64,000 nucleotides of DNA from JAFECT01 sp036501825 (GTDB lineage Bacteria > Pseudomonadota > Alphaproteobacteria > Caulobacterales > Caulobacteraceae): the NCBI GenBank assembly GCA_036501825.1, contig DASXZP010000005.1, positions 62,001-126,000 of the forward strand, written 5' to 3'. The position numbers were made by a program, and so were the translations under genes. Below the pieces are notes generated by a model. It searched no databases. It was not told the DNA's origin and saw nothing but the letters and a program-made list of their open reading frames with translations. This document shows, in pieces, positions 15,351 through 24,675 of the stretch (the stretch's first letter is position 1; each line of letters opens with the position of its first letter).

Positions 15351-15946
15351 TCGATATCCGCACCGTTCCACAACAGCTCGGCGACCTGACCGGTGAGGCC
15401 CGAGGGCGAACAGTGCTGCGCGGCGCTACGGCGGCCCTGCGGAACCAGCGCCTCGAGATGCATTTCGATCGCCTCCGGACACGCCGCATCCGACGGCTGG
15501 GTCGAGAGGTCGGTGGGCTCGGCCCAGAAACAGGCGTCGGCGAGGATGACATCGAGGTTATGCGCGCGGTCGGGTCGCAGCGTGACCTTGCGCGAAATGG
15601 CCTTGCCGCCGCGGCTGTCGGCAACCGAAAGCTTCCACGCGCCGCCGGTCTTCTCGGCGATCACACTGACCGCGCGGCCGTCCGAAGCGTCGGTGCGAAA
15701 GACATGCACGCTGGGCCCGGCGATCGGGTGGCTATCGCCGGCGGCGGCGCGCAACGCGTCCTCGCTAGCGGCCGGATAGTCCACCGGCGCCCAGGCCGAG
15801 GCCGGCAGGCTATCGACATGCACCATCGCCATCTCCGGACAGTGGGCGGAAACCGTCGCCGACGGCCCGGGCATGACGCCCCCGGCATAGGCGGGCGCAA
15901 CCGGCGCCAGGACGAGTGCAGCAGCACAGACGACGCGAACGAGCAT
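15347..15946 (-). CDS. exported protein of unknown function (199 aa)
   Basis: The ATG at 15944-15946 follows GGGAGG and opens a Sec signal (MLVRVVCAAALVLAPVAPAYAGG). The mature protein of ~175 residues has four Cys (two of them in DACFWAE and DAACPEA), so disulfides in the periplasm are plausible. No family is recognised. It is followed in overlapping frame by a four-helix membrane protein, suggesting an envelope pair. The neighbouring thiolase gene upstream on the same strand ends 63 bp away. Confidence 0.65.
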   Translation of the reverse strand: MLVRVVCAAALVLAPVAPAYAGGVMPGPSATVSAHCPEMAMVHVDSLPASAWAPVDYPAASEDALRAAAGDSHPIAGPSVHVFRTDASDGRAVSVIAEKTGGAWKLSVADSRGGKAISRKVTLRPDRAHNLDVILADACFWAEPTDLSTQPSDAACPEAIEMHLEALVPQGRRSAAQHCSPSGLTGQVAELLWNGADIE

Positions 15947-16009
15947 GGCGGCCTCCCTAAACCATCGAGGGAGGATGGACCGCAAAGCTGGGCGAAATTG
16001 TGGGCGGCT

Positions 16010-17208
<1,199 letters not shown>

Positions 17209-17212
<4 letters not shown>

Positions 17213-17643
17213 GACAGCTCCTCGAAAACCGGACCGCCGAGGGTGCGCGACAGGCCTTGGAAAACGGCGACCGTGCGATCGCCCACGGTAACGGTGATTT
17301 CATAGACGCCGGTGCGGCCCTGGACGACCGCCTCCTTCGCCTCGGCGACGAGACGCTCGCCCTCGTGCGCGGCGGACAGGAAGACGATCGACGCCTGTTG
17401 CGCCACGGTCGCGACATTGCGCGAGTTGCAGGCGTAAGCGAAGGCCGTGTCGGCGATCGCAAAGGTCATGGCGCCGTGGGCGATGCGGTGGCCGTTCAGC
17501 ATGTCGGCGCGGACGATCATGGCGATGCGCGCGTAGCCCTCGCGCACCTCTTCGATCTCGATCCCCCAGGCCGGACCCGTGCCCTCCTGGCTCAGCATAT
17601 GGTCCGCAATGGCGCGGGCGCGGCGGTCGGCGTCGGTGGTCAT
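17209..17643 (-). CDS. paaI: hydroxyphenylacetyl-CoA thioesterase
   Basis: A 144-aa hotdog-fold thioesterase. PaaI hydrolyses stalled phenylacetyl- or hydroxyphenylacetyl-CoA and rescues CoA. Typical blocks: NGHRIAHGAMTFAIADTAFAYACNSR (quoted in part: HGAMTFAIADTAFA) with the catalytic Asp, and FLSAAHEGERLVAEA. It is the first gene of a two-gene leftward operon with the thiolase, overlapping by four bases. The start is the ATG at 17643. It diverges from paaG across a 291-bp gap that contains an inverted repeat element and no operator palindrome. Confidence 0.92.
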
Positions 17644-17706
17644 GGCAGGGGATGTAGCGGTCGGGTGACGGCGGCGAAAGTCTCTACCCGGCCGAACCCC
17701 TCACTT

Positions 17707-17887
17707 CTTCTCCCTTCCTCCTCGATGGAGGAAGGGCCGGGGATGGAGATGAGGGCACAGGGCGATCAGAAAGGAACCGCGGGAGGCGATACCGAATCAT
17801 ACGAACCGCCGCCCGCGCCATCTGGCCCAGCGTCGGCGCGCACATCTCCATCCCCGCCCTTCCTCTATCGAAGAGGAAGGGAGATTG
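17707..17887. repeat. long inverted repeat with nested hairpins between paaI and paaG
   Basis: Two ~45-bp arms (17707-17751 and 17843-17887) are inverted copies with few differences, separated by ~91 bp of unrelated sequence. Each arm contains its own hairpin: CCCTTCCTCC-TCGAT-GGAGGAAGGG-like in the left arm and CCCTTCCTC-TATC-GAAGAGGAAGGG-like in the right. The whole fills the 291-bp paaI/paaG intergenic region. It looks like a dispersed palindromic intergenic repeat; a similarly built element lies at 22450-22618. The remaining gap sequence shows nothing else I can name. Confidence 0.75.
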
Positions 17888-17934
17888 TTCGAGGGCGGGA
17901 TAGCTCCTATCGAAACGCGACCGAAGAGGCTTCC

Positions 17935-18726
17935 ATGACCTACGAGACCATCCTGTTCGAGATCGCCGACGGCGCGGCGCGGCTGACCCTGAACCGGCCG
18001 GACCGGCTGAACAGCTTTACCATCCAGATGCACGGCGAGGTCGCCAACGCCCTATCCAAGGTCGAGGCCGACAAGAGCGTGCGCGCCCTGCTGCTCACCG
18101 GCGCCGGCCGCGGTTTCTGCGCGGGCCAGGACCTGGCCGACCGGGCGGTGGCCCCCGGCGGGGCGGCGGTGGACCTGGGCGATTCGGTCGAGCGTTTCTA
18201 CAACCCGCTGGTCCGCCGGCTCGTCGCCCTGCCGATGCCGGTGGTGTGTGCGGTGAACGGCGTCGCCGCCGGCGCCGGCGCCAACATCGCCTTCGCCTGC
18301 GACATCGTCATTGCGGCGAAGAGCGCCAAGTTCATCGAGTCCTTCGCCAACATCGGCCTGATCCCCGACTCCGGCGGCAGCTGGACCCTGCCGCGCCTCG
18401 CCGGCCAGGCGCGCGCGCTCGGCATGGCGCTCACCGGCCAACCGGTCGGCGCCGAACAGGCCGTTGACTGGGGCCTGATCTGGAAATGCGTCGACGACGG
18501 CGAACTCGCCGCCGAAGCCGACGCGCTGGTGATGAAATTCGCCCAGGGCCCCACCCGCGGCCTCGCCGAAACCAAACGCCTGATCCGCTCCACCTGGTCG
18601 CGCACCCTGGATGAAGAACTCGACCTGCAACGCGACGCCATGCGCGAACTCGGTTTCAGCGACGACTACAAGGAAGGCGTCGCGGCGTTCACGGAGAAGC
18701 GGTCGCCGAAGTTCACGGGGCGCTAG
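17935..18726 (+). CDS. paaG: 2-(1,2-epoxy-1,2-dihydrophenyl)acetyl-CoA isomerase
   Basis: A 263-aa crotonase-fold protein, the length of PaaG. PaaG isomerises the ring epoxide to an oxepin and also moves a double bond in beta-oxidation of the opened chain. Visible are the CoA-binding loop AGRGFCAGQDL and oxyanion-hole segment GVAAGAGANIAFACDI. The start is the ATG at 17935; the frame continues upstream through the repeat but without coding character. Could be the related hydratase PaaF by sequence type; the SGGSWTLPRL block favours PaaG. Its stop shares a CTAG with the next, convergent gene. Confidence 0.88.
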   Translation: MTYETILFEIADGAARLTLNRPDRLNSFTIQMHGEVANALSKVEADKSVRALLLTGAGRGFCAGQDLADRAVAPGGAAVDLGDSVERFYNPLVRRLVALPMPVVCAVNGVAAGAGANIAFACDIVIAAKSAKFIESFANIGLIPDSGGSWTLPRLAGQARALGMALTGQPVGAEQAVDWGLIWKCVDDGELAAEADALVMKFAQGPTRGLAETKRLIRSTWSRTLDEELDLQRDAMRELGFSDDYKEGVAAFTEKRSPKFTGR

Positions 18727-18932
18727 TCGGACCCATCAGGCTTTGATTTATGCAGCAGCCGCTCCTCGGCGTCCTTGAGGTCGTGGGAGAGGGACTCGAG
18801 TTCACGATCGTCTGCGCTCTTGAACGTTCGCTTGTCCTTGGCAATCCCGAAGAACATGGCAGCCCACGGCGCCATCCAGCACAGCAAAAGGACGACGCCT
18901 GCCAACGCAGCCAAAGCGATCGCTATGTACAT
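18723..18932 (-). CDS. small single- or two-span membrane protein
   Basis: A 69-aa protein with one long hydrophobic segment (YIAIALAALAGVVLLLCWM) and a charged C-terminal helix (LESLSHDLKDAEERLL). I chose the ATG at 18932 because AAGG lies 5 nt upstream; the frame is open back to a TTG at 18965 with no ribosome site. No family is recognised. It faces paaG with overlapping stops (CTAG at 18723-18726). Being short, it could be spurious, but the hydrophobic pattern and start support it. Confidence 0.5.
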   Translation of the reverse strand: MYIAIALAALAGVVLLLCWMAPWAAMFFGIAKDKRTFKSADDRELESLSHDLKDAEERLLHKSKPDGSD

Positions 18933-19003
18933 GGCAGCCTTGACGCGAAGGTTCTCATGGGACAACCGTAGCCAAGGTCCCGAGCAACGCCAAGGGGGGC
19001 GAT

Positions 19004-19519
19004 ATGGGCTGGTTGGTTATGGCGAGTGTAGGCGCGCTGCTGGGCGGGCTGTTCCTGTGTTTTCAGAACCTCTTTCCCTACCTCGCCGCGTCGAACAGCG
19101 GCGTGATCGTCCGAAAGGGCGCCCGCGGCCTGAAGGTTCGGCGCGAGGAAGACCCAGACGGCTTCGCCCGTCTGCTGTCCAATCGCGGCAAAAGCGCGAT
19201 GCTCGGCTTGGCCCTCTCCTTTGCCGGCGTTTGCGTGCTGGCGACGTTCGGCTTGGCGATCGCCGGCTTCGGAACGCCGCTGGCGCTGCTCTATTTCGTC
19301 GTCTCGCTTGGTTTCGGCGCCTTTGCGCTCATTTGCCTGATGCGGGGGTTCTCGACCGGCGATATGTACGCGTTCTGGGGTTTCGCCATGCAAGGCGGCG
19401 CAAATCGCAAACAGAGCCCGCAGTGGTTCTGGATTTATGCCCTGGCGAACATCTTCGTGTTGCTCAACGGCGGTCTGGCGGTACTCGGCTTCGTCGCACG
19501 TCTTGCGGCGGGGCGGTGA
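19004..19519 (+). CDS. integral membrane protein of unknown function (171 aa)
   Basis: A 171-aa protein with four hydrophobic helices: residues ~2-22, ~65-90, ~92-115 and ~145-165, and a basic cytoplasmic loop after the first (RKGARGLKVRREEDPDG). A G-rich ribosome site precedes the ATG at 19004. No family is recognised. The next gene starts 5 bp after its stop, so they are probably co-expressed. Confidence 0.7.
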   Translation: MGWLVMASVGALLGGLFLCFQNLFPYLAASNSGVIVRKGARGLKVRREEDPDGFARLLSNRGKSAMLGLALSFAGVCVLATFGLAIAGFGTPLALLYFVVSLGFGAFALICLMRGFSTGDMYAFWGFAMQGGANRKQSPQWFWIYALANIFVLLNGGLAVLGFVARLAAGR

Positions 19520-19523
19520 TCCA

Positions 19524-20048
19524 TTGCGCGCGTATGTCCTTACCAGTTTCCTGACGATCGCCATGAGCGCAACGTCAGTTTCCGGTTGGCGAGCGACAGT
19601 GAGCGCGCCGTGCCCGCGTTGCGTCGACGCGGAGTTGGGTCGAAAGGACGAGCCGCTTCCCATTCCTGAGCGGGCAATCGTCTTTAGTTTCACCGGAGAA
19701 TTCGCGACCGAGGGCAACTGGCTGATGGTCGATCTCGATACCGGGCAGGTTACCGAGCGTGCCTGGACTCGTAAGTCGATGACGGTGAGACAACGCGGCG
19801 TTCTCAAGCCGAAGGCGTTGAGCTTGCTGCGGACTGCGGCGGCGGAGCGCTGGAGATCGCCGCCGCTGGCGCACCCGACGATCCCGCCAGGGACGGTCGA
19901 AGAGGACTACATCATCTCCGGCGCCCGGCTCATGGCGTTCAGCCGGTTCGCTCCTGAGGACAAGGCGTTTGTCGACCGCCTCACGAAGGCGCTGCGCGAG
20001 GTCGGCATCGCGTCCGAAATGAGCGGCTCGTTCGTCATCCGGCGCTAG
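19524..20048 (+). CDS. probable exported protein of unknown function
   Basis: A ~174-aa protein whose N-terminus (AYVLTSFLTIAMSATSVSG) looks like a signal peptide if translation begins at the TTG at 19524, 5 bp after the preceding stop. An ATG at 19563 would remove most of it. The body contains FSFTGEFATEGNWLMVDLDTG and a CPRC pair, and is otherwise unrecognised. Start is uncertain; coding is supported by tight coupling to the membrane protein upstream. Confidence 0.55.
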   Translation: MRAYVLTSFLTIAMSATSVSGWRATVSAPCPRCVDAELGRKDEPLPIPERAIVFSFTGEFATEGNWLMVDLDTGQVTERAWTRKSMTVRQRGVLKPKALSLLRTAAAERWRSPPLAHPTIPPGTVEEDYIISGARLMAFSRFAPEDKAFVDRLTKALREVGIASEMSGSFVIRR

Positions 20049-20084
20049 CATCCGACGTCCGACGATGAAGCTGGGCCGCTCACG

Positions 20085-20330
20085 TTAAACACCGATCACC
20101 GCCCGAACCAAGGCGACTAGCAAGAGCACGACAGGCAGCGTCACCAGCACCGTTGTTATACGCAGAGGCCATATGACGATCGGCACGAATCTAACCTTCA
20201 GCTCTTTGTATTTGTCACTGAATATCCAAGCAACCAGCGCAAGACCTTGCGCTCGATTCCAGACCTCGGGCGCACGCGCCTTGATCCTACGTTTGTCGTC
20301 CGCTGCATTGATCCGCGCAGAAAGCAGCAT
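20085..20330 (-). CDS. small membrane protein, start uncertain
   Basis: An 81-aa frame with a basic segment (DDKRRIKARAPEVWNRAQ) and a C-terminal hydrophobic hairpin (FVPIVIWPLRITTVLVTLPVVLLLVALVRAVIG in two parts). The frame remains open upstream to a TAA that is also the stop of the hotdog gene at 20391, and that stretch (WIGGLILSTLFAHVLLLMLL) looks like a transmembrane helix, yet contains no ATG, GTG or TTG in frame. The real protein may therefore start at a rare codon or have lost its start. No family recognised. Confidence 0.4.
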   Translation of the reverse strand: MLLSARINAADDKRRIKARAPEVWNRAQGLALVAWIFSDKYKELKVRFVPIVIWPLRITTVLVTLPVVLLLVALVRAVIGV

Positions 20331-20390
20331 GAGCAGCAGGACGTGCGCGAAGAGGGTCGAGAGAATGAGGCCGCCGATCCAAGCCGCCGT

Positions 20391-20825
20391 TTACCCTGGT
20401 GCTGCTGCAATGACCGCCATCGTGCAGCGTGAGAGGCACACGAGTTTGTCGTTCTCGTCGGTGATGCGGATGGTCCACACCTGGGTCGAGCGGCCCGCCG
20501 ACTCCTGTTTCGCGACGCCGTAGACGAAGCCCTCCGACGCGGAGCGGATGTGGTTGGCGTTGATCTCCATACCCGCGCAGCCGTGGGTCGTGGTGTCCAG
20601 GGTGCAGTAACAGCCGACCGAGGCGAGGGTTTCGGCCAGGGCCACCGAGGCGCCGCCGTGCAGGATGCCCGCGTACTGTCTGGTCCGCTGGTCGACCGGC
20701 ATCTTGCCCTTCACCCAGTCGTCGCCGGCGTCGATGATTTCAATGCCGAGCGTGCCGACCAGCGTGGTCTTGGGAAAGGCGTTCATCGCCTCGATCGGAA
20801 ACTTGCCGCCGTGCCAGATGGTCAA
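20391..20825 (-). CDS. hotdog-fold acyl-CoA thioesterase (PaaI/YdiI-like)
   Basis: A 144-aa hotdog thioesterase. Family signs are the FPKTTLVGTLGIEIIDAGDDWVKG opening (in part FPKTTLVGTLGIE), the catalytic block YAGILHGGASVALAETLAS and VWTIRITDENDKLVC near the end. It hydrolyses acyl- or aryl-CoA thioesters; the substrate is not determinable. The start is a TTG at 20823-20825 with a strong GGAGGG 6 nt upstream, giving the exact alignment with the family start (LTIWHGGKFP). It lies downstream of paaK on the same strand. Confidence 0.85.
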   Translation of the reverse strand: MTIWHGGKFPIEAMNAFPKTTLVGTLGIEIIDAGDDWVKGKMPVDQRTRQYAGILHGGASVALAETLASVGCYCTLDTTTHGCAGMEINANHIRSASEGFVYGVAKQESAGRSTQVWTIRITDENDKLVCLSRCTMAVIAAAPG

Positions 20826-20980
20826 GGGACGCCCTCCGTGCCGCCAGTCGGTTTTCTTAGACGACGCACACCCGCGTCGCAAAGTGGAAATTAATGAGCG
20901 CCCCGTTGGCCTGGACGGACGACCGCAGCGACCCCAGCTCTGTGCGATCTGCGGTCTTTGACAATCGAAAACATCGCCGG

Positions 20981-21039
20981 CCGTAACTACGGTGGATTTA
21001 CGGTGGGTGGAGAGAACCAGCCGACCGTAAATACGGTGG
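20981..21039. promoter_or_regulatory. two CCGTA-N2-TACGG dyads, candidate operator pair
   Basis: A 15-bp motif CCGTAAxTACGGTGG occurs at 20981-20995 and again at 21025-21039, 44 bp apart (about four helical turns), with one difference. Each contains the dyad CCGTA-2-TACGG, and a further TACGGTGG half-site lies at 20999-21006. A 9-bp inverted pair ATTTACGGT/ACCGTAAAT (20996-21004, 21024-21032) connects them. The cluster lies between paaK and the hotdog thioesterase gene, about 160-215 bp upstream of the latter's start, as for a regulated promoter. The binding protein is unknown. Confidence 0.5.
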
Positions 21040-21055
21040 TTTGCGGCGCCGTCGG

Positions 21056-22360
21056 TCAGGCCTTTGGGCGCAGGTCGCGCACGCGCACGGCCTTGCCCAC
21101 CGAGCGTTCGATCGAGCCCGGGTCGAGCACGCGCACCTCGACGGTCAGGCCGATCATCGACTTGATCTGCGCCTGCAGGCGCTCGCCCTGGTGCGCCCAG
21201 TGCGACGGTTCGAGCCCGCTGCGCGCCTCGACCATCACCGCCAGCATGTCCATGCGCCCCGGCCGGGTGAGCTGCAGTTCGTAGTGCGGCGCCAGACCCG
21301 GACAGGTCAGCAACAGTTCCTCGATCTGGGTCGGGAAAACGTTCACCCCGTGCACGATCAGCATGTCGTCGCTGCGGCCGGTGATCTTCTCGATTACGCG
21401 CATGCACGACGCCTGGCCCGGCTTCAAGCGCGTGAGGTCGCGCGTGCGATAGCGGATCACCGGCATGGCCTGTTTGGCGATGGTGGTGAAGACCAGCTCG
21501 CCCTCTTCACCGTCGGGCAGCACGGCGCCGGTTTCGGGATCGACGATCTCGGGCAAAAAGTGATCTTCCCAGACGGTCGGGCCGTCCTTGGTTTCCACGA
21601 ACTCGGAACCGACGCCCGGGCCCATCACCTCCGACAGGCCGTAAATGTCCACCGCGTCGATGCCGAAGCCGTTTTCGATCTCGGCGCGCACAGCGTTGGA
21701 CCAGGGTTCGGCGCCGAACACGCCCACCTTCAGCGAGGTCGCGCGCGGGTCGAGGCCCTGGCGGTGAAAGGCATCCAGCAGGTTCAGCATGTAGCTCGGC
21801 GTCACCAGAATGACGTCGGGTTCGAAGTCGAGGATCAGCTGGATCTGTTTCTCGGTCTGACCGCCGCTCATCGGGATCACCGAACAGCCCAGCCGCTCGG
21901 CGCCGTAGTGGGCGCCGAGACCGCCGGTGAACAGGCCGTAGCCATAGGCGATGTGCGCCTTCATGCCCGGCCGCACGCCGGCCGCGCGCAGCGACCGCGC
22001 GACCAGTTCGGCCCAGGCGTCGATGTCGTCGCGGGTGTAGCCGACCACCGTGGGCTTTCCCGTTGTCCCCGACGAGGCGTGGACGCGCACCACCTGCGCC
22101 ATCGGCGTGGAGAAGAACCCGAACGGATAGTGGCCGCGCAGGTCCGCCTTGGTGGTGAACGGGAACCGCGCGAGATCGGCCAGCGACGTCACCTCGGCCG
22201 CAAGGACGCCGGCGTCGGCGAAGGCCTTGCGATAGTGCGGATTGTGCGCCTCGACGTGGGCCAGCGTCGCCTTAAGGCGCTCGAGCTGCAGCGCCTCCAG
22301 CCGCGCGCGGTCGCGGCCCAGAGGCGCAGCGTCGCCGAAGACGGTGTCGAGGTCGGCCAT
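21056..22360 (-). CDS. paaK: phenylacetate-CoA ligase
   Basis: A 434-aa ANL-superfamily ligase, the size of PaaK. It activates phenylacetate to phenylacetyl-CoA with ATP. The P-loop is SSGTTGKPT (residues 96-104); other signs are VFGAEPWSN, DIYGLSEVMGPGVG and the C-terminal domain hinge TGRSDDMLIVHGVNVFPTQIE (in part GRSDDMLIVHGVNVFPTQ). It diverges from paaZ, with the palindromic operator 42-69 bp upstream of its ATG. Confidence 0.95.
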   Translation of the reverse strand: MADLDTVFGDAAPLGRDRARLEALQLERLKATLAHVEAHNPHYRKAFADAGVLAAEVTSLADLARFPFTTKADLRGHYPFGFFSTPMAQVVRVHASSGTTGKPTVVGYTRDDIDAWAELVARSLRAAGVRPGMKAHIAYGYGLFTGGLGAHYGAERLGCSVIPMSGGQTEKQIQLILDFEPDVILVTPSYMLNLLDAFHRQGLDPRATSLKVGVFGAEPWSNAVRAEIENGFGIDAVDIYGLSEVMGPGVGSEFVETKDGPTVWEDHFLPEIVDPETGAVLPDGEEGELVFTTIAKQAMPVIRYRTRDLTRLKPGQASCMRVIEKITGRSDDMLIVHGVNVFPTQIEELLLTCPGLAPHYELQLTRPGRMDMLAVMVEARSGLEPSHWAHQGERLQAQIKSMIGLTVEVRVLDPGSIERSVGKAVRVRDLRPKA

Positions 22361-22401
22361 GGGGCGCGGACTATAACGCTTCCGCCCGGACCGCCAGCAC
22401 G

Positions 22402-22429
22402 GATTAGTTGACCGATCGGTCGGCTAATT
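22402..22429. promoter_or_regulatory. palindromic operator between paaK and paaZ
   Basis: The core GACCGATCGGTC (22410-22421) is identical to the paaA operator core, with similar AT-rich flanks (GATTAGTT left, GGCTAATT right). On the plus strand TTGACC (22408-22413) is followed after 17 bp by TAACGG (22431-22436), the same arrangement as the paaA promoter though with a poorer -10. One repressor bound here could control both divergent genes. Confidence 0.8.
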
Positions 22430-22449
22430 CTAACGGTCATTCGAAAGGT

Positions 22450-22618
22450 CCTCCCCCCGCGGCAGAGCCGCGTAGGGGAGGGGGACCATGCGGAGCATGG
22501 TGGAGGGGCCAACGCGACGTCGGCCGTTGTGCGCACAGCGCGCCAACCTTTGATCGTCGGCGCCGGCCCCTCCACCGCTTCGTGGTCCCCCTCCCCTGCG
22601 CGCTTCGCGCGGGGGAGG
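22450..22618. repeat. long inverted repeat with nested hairpins upstream of paaZ
   Basis: Two arms (22450-22510 and 22565-22618) are inverted copies built from CCTCCCC...GGGGAGG hairpins and a GGTGGAGGGGCC/GGCCCCTCCACC end, separated by ~54 bp. They lie in the leader between the paaZ promoter/operator and the paaZ start at 22645, so they would be transcribed and could fold strongly in the mRNA. The organisation matches the element at 17707-17887. Confidence 0.75.
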
Positions 22619-22644
22619 ATCGCTGGACAATCGAGGGCCGCCCG

Positions 22645-24675
22645 ATGAAGCCGCTGAAGCTGATGAACTATGCGCAGGATACCTGGCACGGGGCGGCCGG
22701 CGGCCTCGCCGAGGCGCGCTCGGCGGTGACCGGCGAGACGGTGGCGGAGCTGGGCTCTCAGGGGCTCGACTTCGGCGCCATGGCCCGGCACGCCCGCAAG
22801 GTCGGCGGCCCGGCGCTGCGCGCCATGACCTTCCACCAGCGCGCGCATGCGCTGAAGGCGCTCGCCCAGGCGGTCATGGACCGCAAGGAAGAGCTTTACG
22901 ACCTGTCGGCGGAGACCGGCGCCACGCGCACCGACGGCTGGATCGACATCGAGGGCGGCGCCGGCACCCTGTTCGCCTATTCCTCGCGCGGCCGCCGCGA
23001 ACTGCCCAACGACCGCATTCTGGTCGATGGCGCGCCCGAGATCCTGTCCAAGAAGGGCGGCTTCGTCGGCCAGCACGTGTTCACCCCGCTGCAGGGCGTG
23101 GCGGTGCACATCAACGCCTTCAACTTCCCGGTCTGGGGCATGCTGGAAAAGCTCGGCCCCACCCTGCTCGCCGGCGTGCCGGCGATCGTGAAGCCGGCGT
23201 CGGCGACGGCCTATCTGACCGAAGCCTGTTTCCGCATCATGATCGAGGCCGGCGTGTTGCCGGCGGGCGCGATCCAGCTCGTTGTCGGGTCCACCGGCGA
23301 TCTGCTCGATCACCTTACTTGCCAGGACGTCGTGTCGTTCACCGGCTCCGCCTATACGGCCGAGAAGCTGCAGGCCAATCCGGTGATGGCGCGCGAGAGC
23401 GTACGCTTTATCGCCGAACGCGATTCTCTGAACGCCACGGTGCTCGGCCCGGACTGCACGCCGGACACGCCGGAGTTTGACCTCTTCATCAAGGAAGTCG
23501 CGCGCGAGATGACCGTGAAAGCCGGTCAGAAGTGCACCGCCATCCGCCGCGCGTTCGTGCCTGCCTCGTTGCTCGACGCCGCCGAAGAGGCGCTGAAGGC
23601 GCGGTTGTCTAAAGTCGTTATCGGCGATCCGCGCGTCGAAGGGGTCACCATGGGCGCCCTGGTCAGCCAGGCGCAGCGCAAGGACGTGCGCGACAAGGTC
23701 GCCGAATTGGCCGGTGAAGCCCGCATCGTGTTCGGCGATCCGGCCACGGTCTCGACCACCGGCGCCGACGCCGAGAAAGGCGCCTTCCTGTCACCGATCC
23801 TGCTGCGTTGCGACGAGCCGTGGAAGGGCCGCGCGGTGCACGACGTGGAGGCCTTCGGCCCGGTCTCGACCCTGATGCCGTACAAGGATATCGACGACGC
23901 GGTCGCGCTCTGCAATCGCGGCATGGGTTCACTGGTCATGTCGCTGTTCACCCACGACCCGCAGGTGGCGAGCGAGGTGGTGCTGGGTTCCGGCGCCTTC
24001 CACGGCCGCCTGCTCATTGCCGACCGTGACACCGCGAAGGAATCCACCGGCCACGGCTCACCCCTGCCCAACCTGATCCACGGCGGTCCCGGCCGCGCCG
24101 GCGGCGGCGAAGAGATGGGCGGCGTTCGCGGCGTGCACCACTACATGCAGCGCACCGCGCTGCAGGGTTCGCCCCGCATGCTGACCGCGGTGTCGCATCG
24201 CTGGATCCCCGGCGCGCCGGAAGACACCGGCCCGCCGCATCCGTTCCGCCTGCGCTTCCACGAACTCGAGATCGGCAAGTCGCTGCACACCCAGCCGCGC
24301 ACCATCACCCTCGAAGACATCGAGCACTTCGCCGAGTTCACCGGCGACACCTTCTACGCCCACATGGACGAGGAGGCCGCTGCGGCCAACCCGTTCTTTC
24401 CCGGCCGCGTGGCGCACGGCTATCTGATCCTGAGTTTCGCGGCGGGTCTGTTCGTCGATCCAGCGCCGGGGCCGGTGCTCGCCAACTACGGCCTCGACAA
24501 CCTGCGTTTCCTGAAGCCGGTGTCACCGGGCGATGCGATCCAGGTGCGGCTGACGGCGAAATCGAAGTCGCAACGCAACGACGAATACGGCGAAGTGCGC
24601 TGGGACGTGCTGGTCACCAACCAGGACGGCGAGACGGTCGCGAGCTACGACCTGCTGACGATGAACGCCATCTAG
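22645..24675 (+). CDS. paaZ: oxepin-CoA hydrolase/3-oxo-5,6-dehydrosuberyl-CoA semialdehyde dehydrogenase
   Basis: A 676-aa two-domain enzyme that opens the oxepin ring and oxidises the resulting aldehyde. The aldehyde dehydrogenase domain fills residues 1-~520, with catalytic Cys297 in AGQKCTAIRR and general base Glu258 in FIAERDSLN. The C-terminal MaoC-like hydratase domain (~545-676) carries GDTFYAHMDEEAA and FFPGRVAHGYLILS with the Asp/His pair. The ATG at 22645 gives the standard length; the frame is open upstream through the repeat but has no coding character. The stop overlaps the next, convergent gene in CTAG. Confidence 0.95.
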   Translation: MKPLKLMNYAQDTWHGAAGGLAEARSAVTGETVAELGSQGLDFGAMARHARKVGGPALRAMTFHQRAHALKALAQAVMDRKEELYDLSAETGATRTDGWIDIEGGAGTLFAYSSRGRRELPNDRILVDGAPEILSKKGGFVGQHVFTPLQGVAVHINAFNFPVWGMLEKLGPTLLAGVPAIVKPASATAYLTEACFRIMIEAGVLPAGAIQLVVGSTGDLLDHLTCQDVVSFTGSAYTAEKLQANPVMARESVRFIAERDSLNATVLGPDCTPDTPEFDLFIKEVAREMTVKAGQKCTAIRRAFVPASLLDAAEEALKARLSKVVIGDPRVEGVTMGALVSQAQRKDVRDKVAELAGEARIVFGDPATVSTTGADAEKGAFLSPILLRCDEPWKGRAVHDVEAFGPVSTLMPYKDIDDAVALCNRGMGSLVMSLFTHDPQVASEVVLGSGAFHGRLLIADRDTAKESTGHGSPLPNLIHGGPGRAGGGEEMGGVRGVHHYMQRTALQGSPRMLTAVSHRWIPGAPEDTGPPHPFRLRFHELEIGKSLHTQPRTITLEDIEHFAEFTGDTFYAHMDEEAAAANPFFPGRVAHGYLILSFAAGLFVDPAPGPVLANYGLDNLRFLKPVSPGDAIQVRLTAKSKSQRNDEYGEVRWDVLVTNQDGETVASYDLLTMNAI

